The notes under the pieces: generated by a model
The model's input: only the letters and a program-made list of their open reading frames with translations
Databases searched by the model: none
What the model was told of the DNA's origin: nothing
Position numbers and translations under genes: made by a program
Origin: an uncultured Prevotella sp.
GTDB taxonomy: Bacteria; Bacteroidota; Bacteroidia; Bacteroidales; Bacteroidaceae
Assembly: GCA_937906495.1 (NCBI GenBank)
Contig: CALCVT010000010.1
Location: 1-8,584 of the forward strand
Length of the DNA stretch: 8,584 nt
Direction of reading: 5' to 3'
Shown here: piece after piece, positions 1 to 5,851 of the stretch
How the letters are laid out: each line of letters starts with the position of its first letter
Numbering within the stretch: the first letter of the stretch is position 1

Positions 1-1
1 C

Positions 2-145
2 CTACCCACGGAGCGTGGGAAAGTCAAGCCTGTGGACTGCCCAACGGTGGATGAACGACCTCGTGTCCTAAAAAGCCGTGGCAGAAAGAAGCAGGAAAAG
101 AGAGGAGGTATTGCTATCTCCGAAGCCGCTAAATCTTTAGTTTAG
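2..145 (+). CDS. tnpB: C-terminal tail of a TnpB-like RNA-guided nuclease (5' truncated by window edge)
   Basis: An open frame enters from the left edge and stops at 143-145, giving 47 residues rich in Lys, Arg and Glu. It includes KVKPVDCPTVDERP followed by a basic stretch and the ending EAAKSLV. From memory, Bacteroidales TnpB (OrfB, IS200/IS605) proteins end in a low-complexity tail built on a similar V-K-P-V-(E/D)-x-P-x-(V/M)-D-(D/E)-R pattern. TnpB is an RNA-guided RuvC-like DNA nuclease that helps the element persist. The RuvC residues and zinc finger lie upstream and are not visible, so whether the enzyme is intact cannot be judged. The stop codon lies inside the right-end hairpin (126-148), as expected if the 3' end of the gene doubles as guide-RNA scaffold. 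The identification rests on the tail motif plus the hairpin and is moderately secure. Confidence 0.62.
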   Translation, partial: LPTERGKVKPVDCPTVDERPRVLKSRGRKKQEKRGGIAISEAAKSLV

Positions 146-156
146 CGGTAATTCAC
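5..156 (+). ncRNA. Putative omega RNA (reRNA) scaffold at the tnpB 3' end
   Basis: Three compact hairpins lie in line within and just after the tnpB tail: CCCACG (5-10) with CGTGGG (14-19); GGAGGTA (104-110) with TATCTCC (115-121, one G-U pair, TTGC loop); and CCGCTAAA (126-133) with TTTAGCGG (141-148). TnpB guide RNAs are known to be processed from the 3' end of tnpB plus the right end, with the guide copied from the adjacent host DNA. The 5' limit of such an RNA cannot be seen. If the boundary is near 156, the guide would begin about 157. This is an inference from structure and position; no transcript evidence exists here. Confidence 0.4.
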
Positions 157-310
157 TTCGTTGATTATCTACGTTTTCCTGCTTTTCGGGCGCACCTTCC
201 CGGCTGGGCACGTTTATACACATCATGCAGTTGACATTATCGGGATTGAAAATCGTTACAAAGGTCGGTTTGCCCCCGACAATTATCCAAGGCTCAGCAG
301 CCATGCTCAT
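137..310 (-). CDS. Possible small ORF of unknown function, apparently truncated by the IS right end
   Basis: On the minus strand an ATG at 310-308 opens 57 codons ending at a TAA at 139-137, inside the IS right-end hairpin. The product starts MSMAAEPWIIVGGKPTFVTI and continues with FNPDNVNCMMCINVPS, then a charged Glu/Lys/Asn tail. I do not recognise a family, and no membrane segment or known motif is visible. Its last six to eight residues come from element DNA, so the host gene probably continued in another sequence before insertion. Support for expression: a TATTTTTG box on the same strand (371-364) would give a leader of about 50 bases. An in-frame stop lies nine codons upstream of the ATG. 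It could be a broken gene remnant or a chance ORF; the short length keeps confidence low. Confidence 0.3.
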   Translation of the reverse strand: MSMAAEPWIIVGGKPTFVTIFNPDNVNCMMCINVPSREGAPEKQENVDNQRSELPLN

Positions 311-363
311 GGAATACTTTCGTCCGCGGTACTTTTAAGGGAATTGCACAGAGATGCTTGGTG

Positions 364-371
364 CAAAAATA
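364..371 (-). promoter_or_regulatory. Possible -7 box (TATTTTTG), minus strand
   Basis: Read on the minus strand, 371-364 is TATTTTTG, a perfect match to the Bacteroidetes -7 consensus TAnnTTTG. It points away from the fumarase gene, towards the small minus-strand ORF starting at 310. No clear TTTG -33 element is seen about 19-20 bases upstream; the nearest sequence there reads TTTCAG. The box could be a chance match. Confidence 0.35.
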
Positions 372-408
372 TAGGGGTAACAGATGCCGCATTCTGAAAT
401 ATTTTAGC

Positions 409-416
409 TACTTTTG
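409..416 (+). promoter_or_regulatory. Probable promoter -7 box of the fumarase gene
   Basis: TACTTTTG at 409-416 fits TAnnTTTG exactly and lies 42 bases before the chosen ATG at 459, giving an expected 5' leader of about 35 bases. No good TTTG -33 element is seen near 386-390. The opposing minus-strand box at 371-364 is only 37 bases away, so the two upstream elements would overlap at about 383-397 in a divergent arrangement. No Shine-Dalgarno sequence precedes the ATG, which is normal in this phylum. Confidence 0.5.
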
Positions 417-458
417 CTTGTGCAAGACAATCCTCATATTCTATCATACCCAATCATT

Positions 459-2102
459 ATGGCACAAGCACCTGAATTCAAGTATGCTCCCATGTTCCAG
501 CTCGGCAAAGACGAGACGGAATATTATCTGCTTACCAAAGACTACGTATCGGTAGGCGAATTTGAAGGCAAGCCCATCCTGAAGGTTGAGGCCGAAGGTC
601 TGACCCGCATGATAAACCAAGCCTTCCGCGACGTTTCGTTCCTGCTCCGCCGCGCACACAACGAACAAGTAGCTAAAATTCTGAGCGACCCCGAAGCCTC
701 TGACAACGACAAATACGTAGCGCTCACCTTTTTGCGCAATGCTGAGGTAGCAGCCAAAGGCCAGCTCCCCATCTGCCAAGATACCGGTACTGCCATTGTA
801 CACGGCGAAAAAGGCCAGCACGTTTGGACCGGCTACTGCGACGAAGAAGCTATTGCAAAAGGCGTTTACAAAACTTACACCGAAGAGAACCTTCGTTACT
901 CGCAAAATGCTCCCCTCAACATGTACGACGAGGTGAACACCAAGTGCAACCTGCCCGCCCAAATTGACATCGAAGCTACCGAGGGTATGGAATACAAGTT
1001 CCTCTGTGTAACCAAGGGTGGCGGATCGGCCAACAAAACCTACCTCTATCAGGAAACCAAGGCCATTCTTAACCCCCAAACGCTCGTACCCTTCCTCGTT
1101 GCCAAGATGAAGACTCTTGGTACCGCAGCCTGCCCGCCCTACCACATTGCCTTTGTTATTGGCGGCACCTCGGCCGAGAAGAACCTGCTTACCGTGAAGC
1201 TCGCTTCGACGCACTACTACGACAACCTGCCCACTACCGGCGACGAAACCGGACGCGCCTTCCGCGATGTTGAACTCGAAAAGCAACTGCTCGAAGAGGC
1301 ACACAACATCGGACTCGGTGCCCAGTTCGGTGGTAAATACTTTGCACACGACATCCGCGTGGTACGTTTGCCCCGCCACGGCGCAAGCTGCCCGGTTGGA
1401 CTTGGCGTAAGTTGCTCGGCCGACCGCAACATTAAGTGCAAAATCAATAAAGACGGTATTTGGATTGAGAAAATGGACGACAATCCCGCATCGCTCATCC
1501 CCGCCGAATTGCGCAACGCAGGCGAGGGCGACGTGGTACGCATCGACCTGAACCAACCCATGAGCGAAGTTTGCAAGGAACTCTCCAAGCACCCCGTAGC
1601 CACCCGTGTAAGCCTGAACGGCACAATCATCGTGGCACGCGACATTGCTCACGCCAAACTGAAAGAACGTGTTGACAAGGGCGAGGAACTGCCTGCCTAC
1701 TTCAAGAACCATCCCGTGCTCTATGCCGGTCCGGCCAAGACCCCCAAGGGTATGCCTTGCGGCTCAATGGGTCCGACCACGGCCAACCGCATGGACCCCT
1801 ATGTCGACCTCTTCCAAAGCCATGGCGCATCAATGGTTATGATTGCCAAAGGCAACCGCACACAAGAGGTTACCGACGCTTGCAAAAAGCACGGTGGCTT
1901 CTACTTGGGCTCTATCGGTGGACCCGCTGCCATCCTTTCGCAGCAAAACATCAAGAGCATTGAGTGCGTAGAATATCCCGAACTTGGCATGGAGGCTGTG
2001 TGGAAAATCGAAGTGGAAGACTTCCCCGCATTCATCCTCGTTGATGATAAGGGTAACGACTTCTTTCAGCAAATCAAGCCTCGCTGCAGTTGCAAACTCT
2101 AA
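459..2102 (+). CDS. Fumarate hydratase, class I (iron-sulfur, FumA/FumB type)
   Basis: This 547-residue protein interconverts fumarate and malate in the cytoplasm (EC 4.2.1.2), using an oxygen-sensitive [4Fe-4S] cluster. It has the full two-domain form of E. coli FumA/FumB, which is about the same length. The three expected cluster cysteines are present: C106 (PICQDTGTAI), C225 (GTAACPPYHI) and C319 (GVSCSADR), each one residue from the E. coli numbering I recall. The N-terminal domain also has KGGGSANKTYLYQETK (186-201). The C-terminal beta domain carries GSMGPTTANRMD (435-446) and KGN (464-466), the substrate-binding T440, R444 and K464. The start at 459 was chosen over a TTG at 414, because that codon sits inside the -7 box and 459 matches the FumA N-terminus. 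In an anaerobe it probably serves the reductive branch from malate to fumarate to succinate. It is followed by its own terminator and is probably monocistronic. Confidence 0.96.
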   Translation: MAQAPEFKYAPMFQLGKDETEYYLLTKDYVSVGEFEGKPILKVEAEGLTRMINQAFRDVSFLLRRAHNEQVAKILSDPEASDNDKYVALTFLRNAEVAAKGQLPICQDTGTAIVHGEKGQHVWTGYCDEEAIAKGVYKTYTEENLRYSQNAPLNMYDEVNTKCNLPAQIDIEATEGMEYKFLCVTKGGGSANKTYLYQETKAILNPQTLVPFLVAKMKTLGTAACPPYHIAFVIGGTSAEKNLLTVKLASTHYYDNLPTTGDETGRAFRDVELEKQLLEEAHNIGLGAQFGGKYFAHDIRVVRLPRHGASCPVGLGVSCSADRNIKCKINKDGIWIEKMDDNPASLIPAELRNAGEGDVVRIDLNQPMSEVCKELSKHPVATRVSLNGTIIVARDIAHAKLKERVDKGEELPAYFKNHPVLYAGPAKTPKGMPCGSMGPTTANRMDPYVDLFQSHGASMVMIAKGNRTQEVTDACKKHGGFYLGSIGGPAAILSQQNIKSIECVEYPELGMEAVWKIEVEDFPAFILVDDKGNDFFQQIKPRCSCKL

Positions 2103-2159
2103 ATCTTAACGCCACAGACCTCAGCCCCCAAGGCAGGCCCGTGAACTGAAAAAAACTAC

Positions 2160-2197
2160 CGGCAGGAACACTATTCAACAAGTGCTCCTGCCGTTTT
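2160..2197 (+). terminator. Intrinsic terminator after the fumarase gene
   Basis: CGGCAGGAACACT (2160-2172) pairs with AGTGCTCCTGCCG (2181-2193) over 13 positions with one A/C mismatch, around an 8-base loop. TTTTA follows at once, and an A-run (2149-2155) lies just before the stem. It lies 57 bases after the fumarase stop and separates that gene from ansA. Confidence 0.85.
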
Positions 2198-2407
2198 ACT
2201 ATGTAACCCTGCATAAAACGCTCGTGTAGAAAAAAGATTTCGAAAAACAATTTGAAGCCTTTCATTCACTTAAAGGATACACGGAAGAAGCATTCAAAAA
2301 TAGGGTATATACAAAGCGAATTGTTTTAACACTATTAACCTACAAATTGCTTACCCGACATACTAAAGCATCGGACGTAAGGCAAAAAGTTTTAGCACTA
2401 AGGCATC
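2198..2407. other. AT-rich intergenic gap without a convincing gene
   Basis: I see no supportable coding region here. A minus-strand reading frame with an ATG at 2265 runs back through the terminator into the fumarase gene, and its product looks random. A minus-strand TATTTTTG (2302-2295) matches the -7 consensus but has no TTTG at a fitting distance and no believable ORF after it. The distal part holds short direct repeats just upstream of the ansA promoter, listed separately. Confidence 0.5.
2362..2406 (+). repeat. Short direct repeats upstream of the ansA promoter
   Basis: ACTAAAGCAT (2362-2371) and ACTAAGGCAT (2397-2406) differ at one base. A third partial copy, TAAGGCA, lies at 2378-2384. 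The shared TAAGGCA core is spaced 21 bases between its last two copies (2378 and 2399), about two helical turns. The last copy ends two bases before the -33 TTTG. The position suits a regulator site, but the repeats are short and could be chance. Confidence 0.3.
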
Positions 2408-2437
2408 TTTGCTTGTGAAGTTTTTTTAGTAGATTTG
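2408..2437 (+). promoter_or_regulatory. ansA promoter (TTTG -33, TAGATTTG -7)
   Basis: TTTG (2408-2411), an 18-base spacer and TAGATTTG (2430-2437) match the Bacteroidetes housekeeping promoter (TTTG / TAnnTTTG, about 19 bases apart). The last G of the -7 box is only four bases before the ATG at 2442, so transcription from this promoter would start at or very near the start codon. Confidence 0.7.
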
Positions 2438-2441
2438 CAAC

Positions 2442-3482
2442 ATGGAGAAACCACGGACCCCCCACATACTCATCATCTATACGGGTGGAACTATCGGAAT
2501 GATAGAAAACCCCGAAACTGGAGCGCTCGAAAACTTTGACTTCGAGCAGTTCAGACACTATGTGCCCGAACTAAAAAGTTTAAATTACCAAATCGATGCG
2601 TTGGCCTTTGACCCTCCCATCGACTCGAGCGACATGGAGCCACGCTATTGGGTAAAAATAGCTCACATCATTGCCGACCATTACGACAAGTACGATGGCT
2701 TTGTACTGCTGCACGGCACCGATACCATGGCATACACGGCATCGGCTCTGAGTTTTATGCTCGAAAATTTAGCCAAACCGCTTATCATTACCGGCTCGCA
2801 ACTGCCCATTGGAAAATTGCGTACCGATGGTAAAGAGAACCTGCTTACCAGTATCGAGATTGCAGCAGCTACCGACTCCGACGGACGCCCCATGGTGCCC
2901 GAGGTGTGCATCTTCTTTGAAAGCCGACTGCTGCGCGGAAACCGCACTACCAAAATAAATTCCGAGGGGTTCAATGCCTTCCGCTCTTTTAACCTGCCTG
3001 CCCTTGCCGATGCCGGCATTCATATAAAATACGACAATCACTTGATTCGCCGTCCTGAACCCGGTGCCCCCTTCCGCCCACACTACCTGCTCGACAACCA
3101 TGTCATGATTCTGACCCTCTTCCCGGGCATTCGCAAGGAAGTGGTCGACGCCTGCATCAACCTGCCGGGCATACGGGCTGTCATTCTCAAAACCTTTGGT
3201 GCCGGAAATGCCACCCAAAAGCCTTGGTTTGTAGAACGCATACGCAAACTTATCGGCAAAGGGGTTATCGTAGTAAACATTACACAATGCTCCAAAGGAT
3301 CGGTCGAGATGCACCGCTACGGAACCGGCATACGCCTGCTCCAGGCCGGCGTTATCAACGGATACGACTCAACAATGGAAGCCATGGTTACCAAACTCAT
3401 GTTCCTGCTTGGCCATGACTATACGAACGAAGAGATTATACGCCTGATGAACTCGAGCATTGCGGGCGAAATCACACTCTAA
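2442..3482 (+). CDS. ansA: L-asparaginase, type I (cytoplasmic)
   Basis: This 346-residue enzyme hydrolyses L-asparagine to L-aspartate and ammonia (EC 3.5.1.1). It has no signal peptide, so it belongs to the cytoplasmic type I group, like E. coli AnsA (338 residues). Both catalytic signatures are present: TGGTIG at 14-19 (nucleophile T14) and HGTDTMAYTAS at 91-101 (T93, D94). The conserved DSSDM loop is at 61-65, and the catalytic lysine is likely K171 in LLRGNRTTK (163-171). TFGAGNA, near 251-257, starts the C-terminal domain. The start at 2442 is fixed by the TGGTIG motif: the next ATG (residue 20) would remove it. The promoter abuts this start. The gene stands alone after the fumarase terminator. 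A 115-base gap without a recognisable promoter separates it from the binding-protein gene, so read-through into the transporter genes is possible. Confidence 0.95.
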   Translation: MEKPRTPHILIIYTGGTIGMIENPETGALENFDFEQFRHYVPELKSLNYQIDALAFDPPIDSSDMEPRYWVKIAHIIADHYDKYDGFVLLHGTDTMAYTASALSFMLENLAKPLIITGSQLPIGKLRTDGKENLLTSIEIAAATDSDGRPMVPEVCIFFESRLLRGNRTTKINSEGFNAFRSFNLPALADAGIHIKYDNHLIRRPEPGAPFRPHYLLDNHVMILTLFPGIRKEVVDACINLPGIRAVILKTFGAGNATQKPWFVERIRKLIGKGVIVVNITQCSKGSVEMHRYGTGIRLLQAGVINGYDSTMEAMVTKLMFLLGHDYTNEEIIRLMNSSIAGEITL

Positions 3483-3500
3483 AAAACATTACACACCACC

Positions 3501-3565
3501 AACTCCGGCACGACTTGCAGCAAAAGGCCTCTCAGCCCCTACGCAGCAATACGCGCCGGAGTTTT
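3501..3565 (+). other. 9-bp inverted repeat with long loop between ansA and the binding-protein gene
   Basis: AACTCCGGC (3501-3509) is perfectly complementary to GCCGGAGTT (3555-3563), with 45 bases between, and the right arm runs into TTTT (3562-3565). It could be a weak terminator or a leader structure for the downstream transporter gene. The long loop makes an ordinary intrinsic terminator less likely. I found no cobalamin-box-like conserved sequence here that would support a B12 riboswitch. Confidence 0.3.
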
Positions 3566-3597
3566 GGCAAAAGACACCCAACTACAAACTACGACTG

Positions 3598-4710
3598 ATG
3601 CACCAACTACAACTTCTACTGATTTTTTGCCTGAGTTTGCTCCATGTGGCCTGCACCCCCACAACATCCGAACAAACGGGTAAACCCGTCGGCATACGCC
3701 ATGCCAGCCTGCTACACATGGAAGAGGCCGACAGTTTTACCCTGGTACGCATTGGCGATGCCTGGCATCCCGGACAAACCCTGGCCACCTACCTGCTGGT
3801 GCCCCGCGACAAACCCTTGCCCGCCCAGCTACCCGCAGGAACAGTGGTACGCACTCCTATCAAACGGGCAGCACTGACAGGGTCGGTACATGCAGCACTT
3901 TTTCTTGACCTGGGAGCTGAAAACTGCATTGCAGCTATGGCCGACACAGCCTACGTGGTAAGTCGGCGCATTCGCAAACTCATTGGCAAAAACATCCAAA
4001 ACATGGGCTCCAGCCTGCAACCCGACCTTGAACTACTGCAAGCTGCCCGCCCCGATGCCCTATTTGTTTCGCCCTTTGAAAATGCCGGACACGGCAGTTT
4101 GGACCGTTTAAAAATACCTCTTATAGAATGTGCCGACTACATGGAAACCTCGCCACTGGGACGTGCCGAGTGGATGCGCTTTTACGGACGGCTGGTAGGA
4201 CAAGAAGCACGCGCCGACTCGCTGTTCAATGCAGTAGAACATAGCTACCTGGAACTGCAGCGCAAAATGGCAAAGGTTCAAACACCCCGCCCCACCGTTA
4301 TGTGCGACCTTCGCACTGGTGCCACCTGGTATCAGCCCGGAGGAGCCAGCACCATGGGACGCTTTATAACAGATGCCGGAGGCCGATACCTTTGGGCCGA
4401 CCGTACCGAAAGCGGCAGCTTGCCCCTCGACCTTGAAACCGTTTATGCACGAGCTGCACAAGCCGACATCTGGCTTGTAAAGTATGGCCAGATACACAAC
4501 ATCAGCTATCAGCAAATGGCTGCCGACTGTGCGCAGTACCAACAATTCAAACCCTGGAAGTCTAAACGCATTTGGGCATGCAACACATTCAAGACCCCAT
4601 TCTACGAAGAGGTTCCCTTCCACCCCGAGCGCCTGCTCATTGAACTCGCAGCCATTTTCCATCCCCAAAGCGTATCGGTCAAAAATCCCAACTACTACCA
4701 CCCGCTGTAA
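3598..4710 (+). CDS. ABC transporter substrate-binding lipoprotein (metal-chelate/cobalamin type)
   Basis: This 370-residue protein resembles the class III periplasmic binding proteins (BtuF/FepB/FhuD-like, PF01497) that deliver siderophores, heme or cobalamin to FecCD-type permeases. From the ATG at 3598 it opens with a hydrophobic signal segment (residues 4-18) followed by C19. Lipidation there is likely, although H16 at -3 is atypical for a lipobox. The first lobe includes LDLGAENCIAAM (103-114) and PDLELLQAARPDALFVSP (142-159). A linker region, ADYMETSPLGRAEWMRFYG (179-197), is characteristic of Bacteroidetes members. The second lobe includes TWYQPGGASTMGRFITDAGG (243-262). An in-frame ATG at 3460 was rejected: it overlaps ansA and adds 46 residues before the signal peptide. 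The permease gene begins 12 bases after the stop, so the two form an operon. The substrate cannot be assigned from the sequence. Confidence 0.85.
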   Translation: MHQLQLLLIFCLSLLHVACTPTTSEQTGKPVGIRHASLLHMEEADSFTLVRIGDAWHPGQTLATYLLVPRDKPLPAQLPAGTVVRTPIKRAALTGSVHAALFLDLGAENCIAAMADTAYVVSRRIRKLIGKNIQNMGSSLQPDLELLQAARPDALFVSPFENAGHGSLDRLKIPLIECADYMETSPLGRAEWMRFYGRLVGQEARADSLFNAVEHSYLELQRKMAKVQTPRPTVMCDLRTGATWYQPGGASTMGRFITDAGGRYLWADRTESGSLPLDLETVYARAAQADIWLVKYGQIHNISYQQMAADCAQYQQFKPWKSKRIWACNTFKTPFYEEVPFHPERLLIELAAIFHPQSVSVKNPNYYHPL

Positions 4711-4722
4711 CACCCTGCATTT

Positions 4723-5712
4723 GTGAAGATTCCGCTTCTACTCCTCATTTTACTCATGCCTGCATGTCTTTGTACAGGCAGTGTCGAACTTTCGCTCGCC
4801 GAGGTTTGGCAAACCATCTGCGGCCAGGCAGCTCCCGAGAGCGCAGCCCGCTTTATCGTCATTGAGTCGCGCTTGCCCCAAATGCTCACAGCCTTGCTTG
4901 CCGGCATGGCCCTGGCCGGGAGCGGTTTGGTGATGCAAACCCTCTTTGGCAACCCGCTTGCCGACCCCTCGCTTTTGGGGGTAAACAGCGGAGCATCGCT
5001 CGGAGCGGCCATTGCCCTGCTCACACTCGGAGGCAGCTGGGCCATAGGCTCGGCCACCCTCTCGGGGGTGCTGCTCACCATCGGTGCAGCCTTTGCCGGA
5101 GCCTGCATGGTCATAGTTCTGCTTATGGGCTGTAGCCACTACCTTCGCGGCAACCTCTCGCTGCTAGTAGCAGGCGTCATGCTCAGTTTTGCCATCTCGG
5201 CCATTATCTCACTCCTCAGTTTTTACGCCACGACCGAAGGTGTACGCTCCTTTGTAGTATGGGGATTAGGCGATTTTTCGGGCGTTCCGCTCAACCGCCT
5301 GCCCTTGCTCGCCCTGTTAGTTGTAATACCAGCCTTACTACTGCTCACCCTGTCGCACCCGCTCAACGCCTTGCTGTTAGGCCCCGAGTATGCCACCAAT
5401 TTAGGGGTACGCGTACGTCGGGTTCGCACCCGTCTGCTCCTTATTACAGGTTTACTTACAGCCAGTGTCACCGCGCTATGCGGCCCTGTCTCATTTATCG
5501 GGCTGGCCGTTCCACACATTGCCCGCCTGCTGCTCCACACCGCCGACCACCGCAAACTCCTGCCTGCCACCCTGGTGCTTGGTGCCGATGTGGCCCTGCT
5601 GTCGCTCCTGCTCACTCATCTGCCTGGCAGCCGGGGCACACTGCCGCTGGCAGCCATCACCCCACTCATGGGAGTGCCCGTGGTACTCTACATCCTGATA
5701 CGGCGGCGGTAA
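4723..5712 (+). CDS. FecCD/BtuC-family ABC transporter permease
   Basis: This 329-residue, very hydrophobic protein is a membrane subunit of a metal-chelate importer (PF01032), partner of the preceding binding protein. Family signatures: SRLPQMLTALLAGMALAGSG (49-68), FGNPLADPSLLGVNSGASLG (75-94), FVVWGLGDFSG (177-187), LLGPEYATNLGV (218-229) and GPVSFIGLAVPHIARLLLHT (254-273). The last contains the cytoplasmic coupling segment that contacts the ATPase, continuing to DHRKLLP (275-281). Members usually have about ten membrane helices and 330-350 residues, so this one is essentially full length with a short N-terminus. The start is a GTG: the frame is open only from 4711, and the next in-frame ATG (4756) would remove most of the first helix. 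No ATP-binding subunit follows; the next gene is hflX. Confidence 0.92.
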   Translation: MKIPLLLLILLMPACLCTGSVELSLAEVWQTICGQAAPESAARFIVIESRLPQMLTALLAGMALAGSGLVMQTLFGNPLADPSLLGVNSGASLGAAIALLTLGGSWAIGSATLSGVLLTIGAAFAGACMVIVLLMGCSHYLRGNLSLLVAGVMLSFAISAIISLLSFYATTEGVRSFVVWGLGDFSGVPLNRLPLLALLVVIPALLLLTLSHPLNALLLGPEYATNLGVRVRRVRTRLLLITGLLTASVTALCGPVSFIGLAVPHIARLLLHTADHRKLLPATLVLGADVALLSLLLTHLPGSRGTLPLAAITPLMGVPVVLYILIRRR

Positions 5713-5750
5713 AATGATGCCCCCAAGCCCTTCGGTACAGATATATTGCC

Positions 5751-5789
5751 CGTAACTTTAGGCATTTGCCTACATTTTGCGTAACTTTG
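5751..5789 (+). promoter_or_regulatory. hflX promoter region with palindrome and direct repeat
   Basis: TAACTTTG at 5782-5789 matches the -7 consensus TAnnTTTG and would give an hflX leader of about 55 bases. No -33 TTTG sits at the usual distance: TTTG at 5765-5768 is only 13 bases away, and TTTA at 5757-5760 is 21 bases away. A perfect palindrome, TAGGCA-TT-TGCCTA (5759-5772), covers the -33 region. The sequence CGTAACTTT occurs at 5751-5759 and again at 5780-5788, across the -7 box. This layout could mark an operator. Confidence 0.5.
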
Positions 5790-5851
5790 CAACCGCTATC
5801 CCACCCCGACAAGGCGACCAGATAACATTCTAACCCGCAACGACATTTTCA

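Larger units (their letters stand above)
1..156 (+). mobile_element. Right end of an IS200/IS605-type element (partial)
   Basis: The end of a TnpB-like gene is followed at once by a perfect 8-bp hairpin (126-133 with 141-148, 7-base loop), then a short AT-rich linker. A subterminal hairpin just after tnpB is the usual right-end layout of single-strand-transposing IS200/IS605 elements, which have no terminal inverted repeats and make no target duplication. A second pairing, CGAAG (121-125) with CTTCG (156-160), could extend the structure across the junction. The exact right boundary is inferred at about 156-160. The left end and any tnpA lie outside the window. Confidence 0.55.

Noticed and set aside
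161..165. TTGAT next to the IS right end, a known target motif of some IS200/IS605 elements
   Set aside because: These elements insert 3' of their target, so the motif should flank the left end. A copy on the right is probably chance.
161..397. 78-codon + strand frame between the IS end and fumarase
   Set aside because: Its start (TTG) falls at the IS junction, it has no promoter, and the product shows no domain-like pattern. The opposite strand has better coding support.
414..458. Upstream TTG start adding 15 residues to fumarase
   Set aside because: The TTG is part of the -7 box, and the ATG at 459 places the cluster cysteines one residue from E. coli numbering.
444..1712. 422-codon open frame antisense to fumarase
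   Set aside because: It lies wholly within a securely identified fumarase gene. Its product is a low-complexity Val/Phe/Gly-rich mirror of the sense codons, with no promoter or family motif; it arises from codon bias.
2074..2265. Minus-strand 63-codon frame over the fumarase terminator
   Set aside because: It runs through the terminator hairpin and into the fumarase 3' end, with no recognisable features.
3460..3597. Upstream ATG start for the binding protein, overlapping ansA
   Set aside because: It would put 46 polar residues before a clear signal peptide; the ATG at 3598 gives a normal lipoprotein N-terminus.
3483..3597. Cobalamin riboswitch upstream of a BtuF-like gene
   Set aside because: The gap is short and I see no conserved B12-box-like sequence; only a simple inverted repeat is present.
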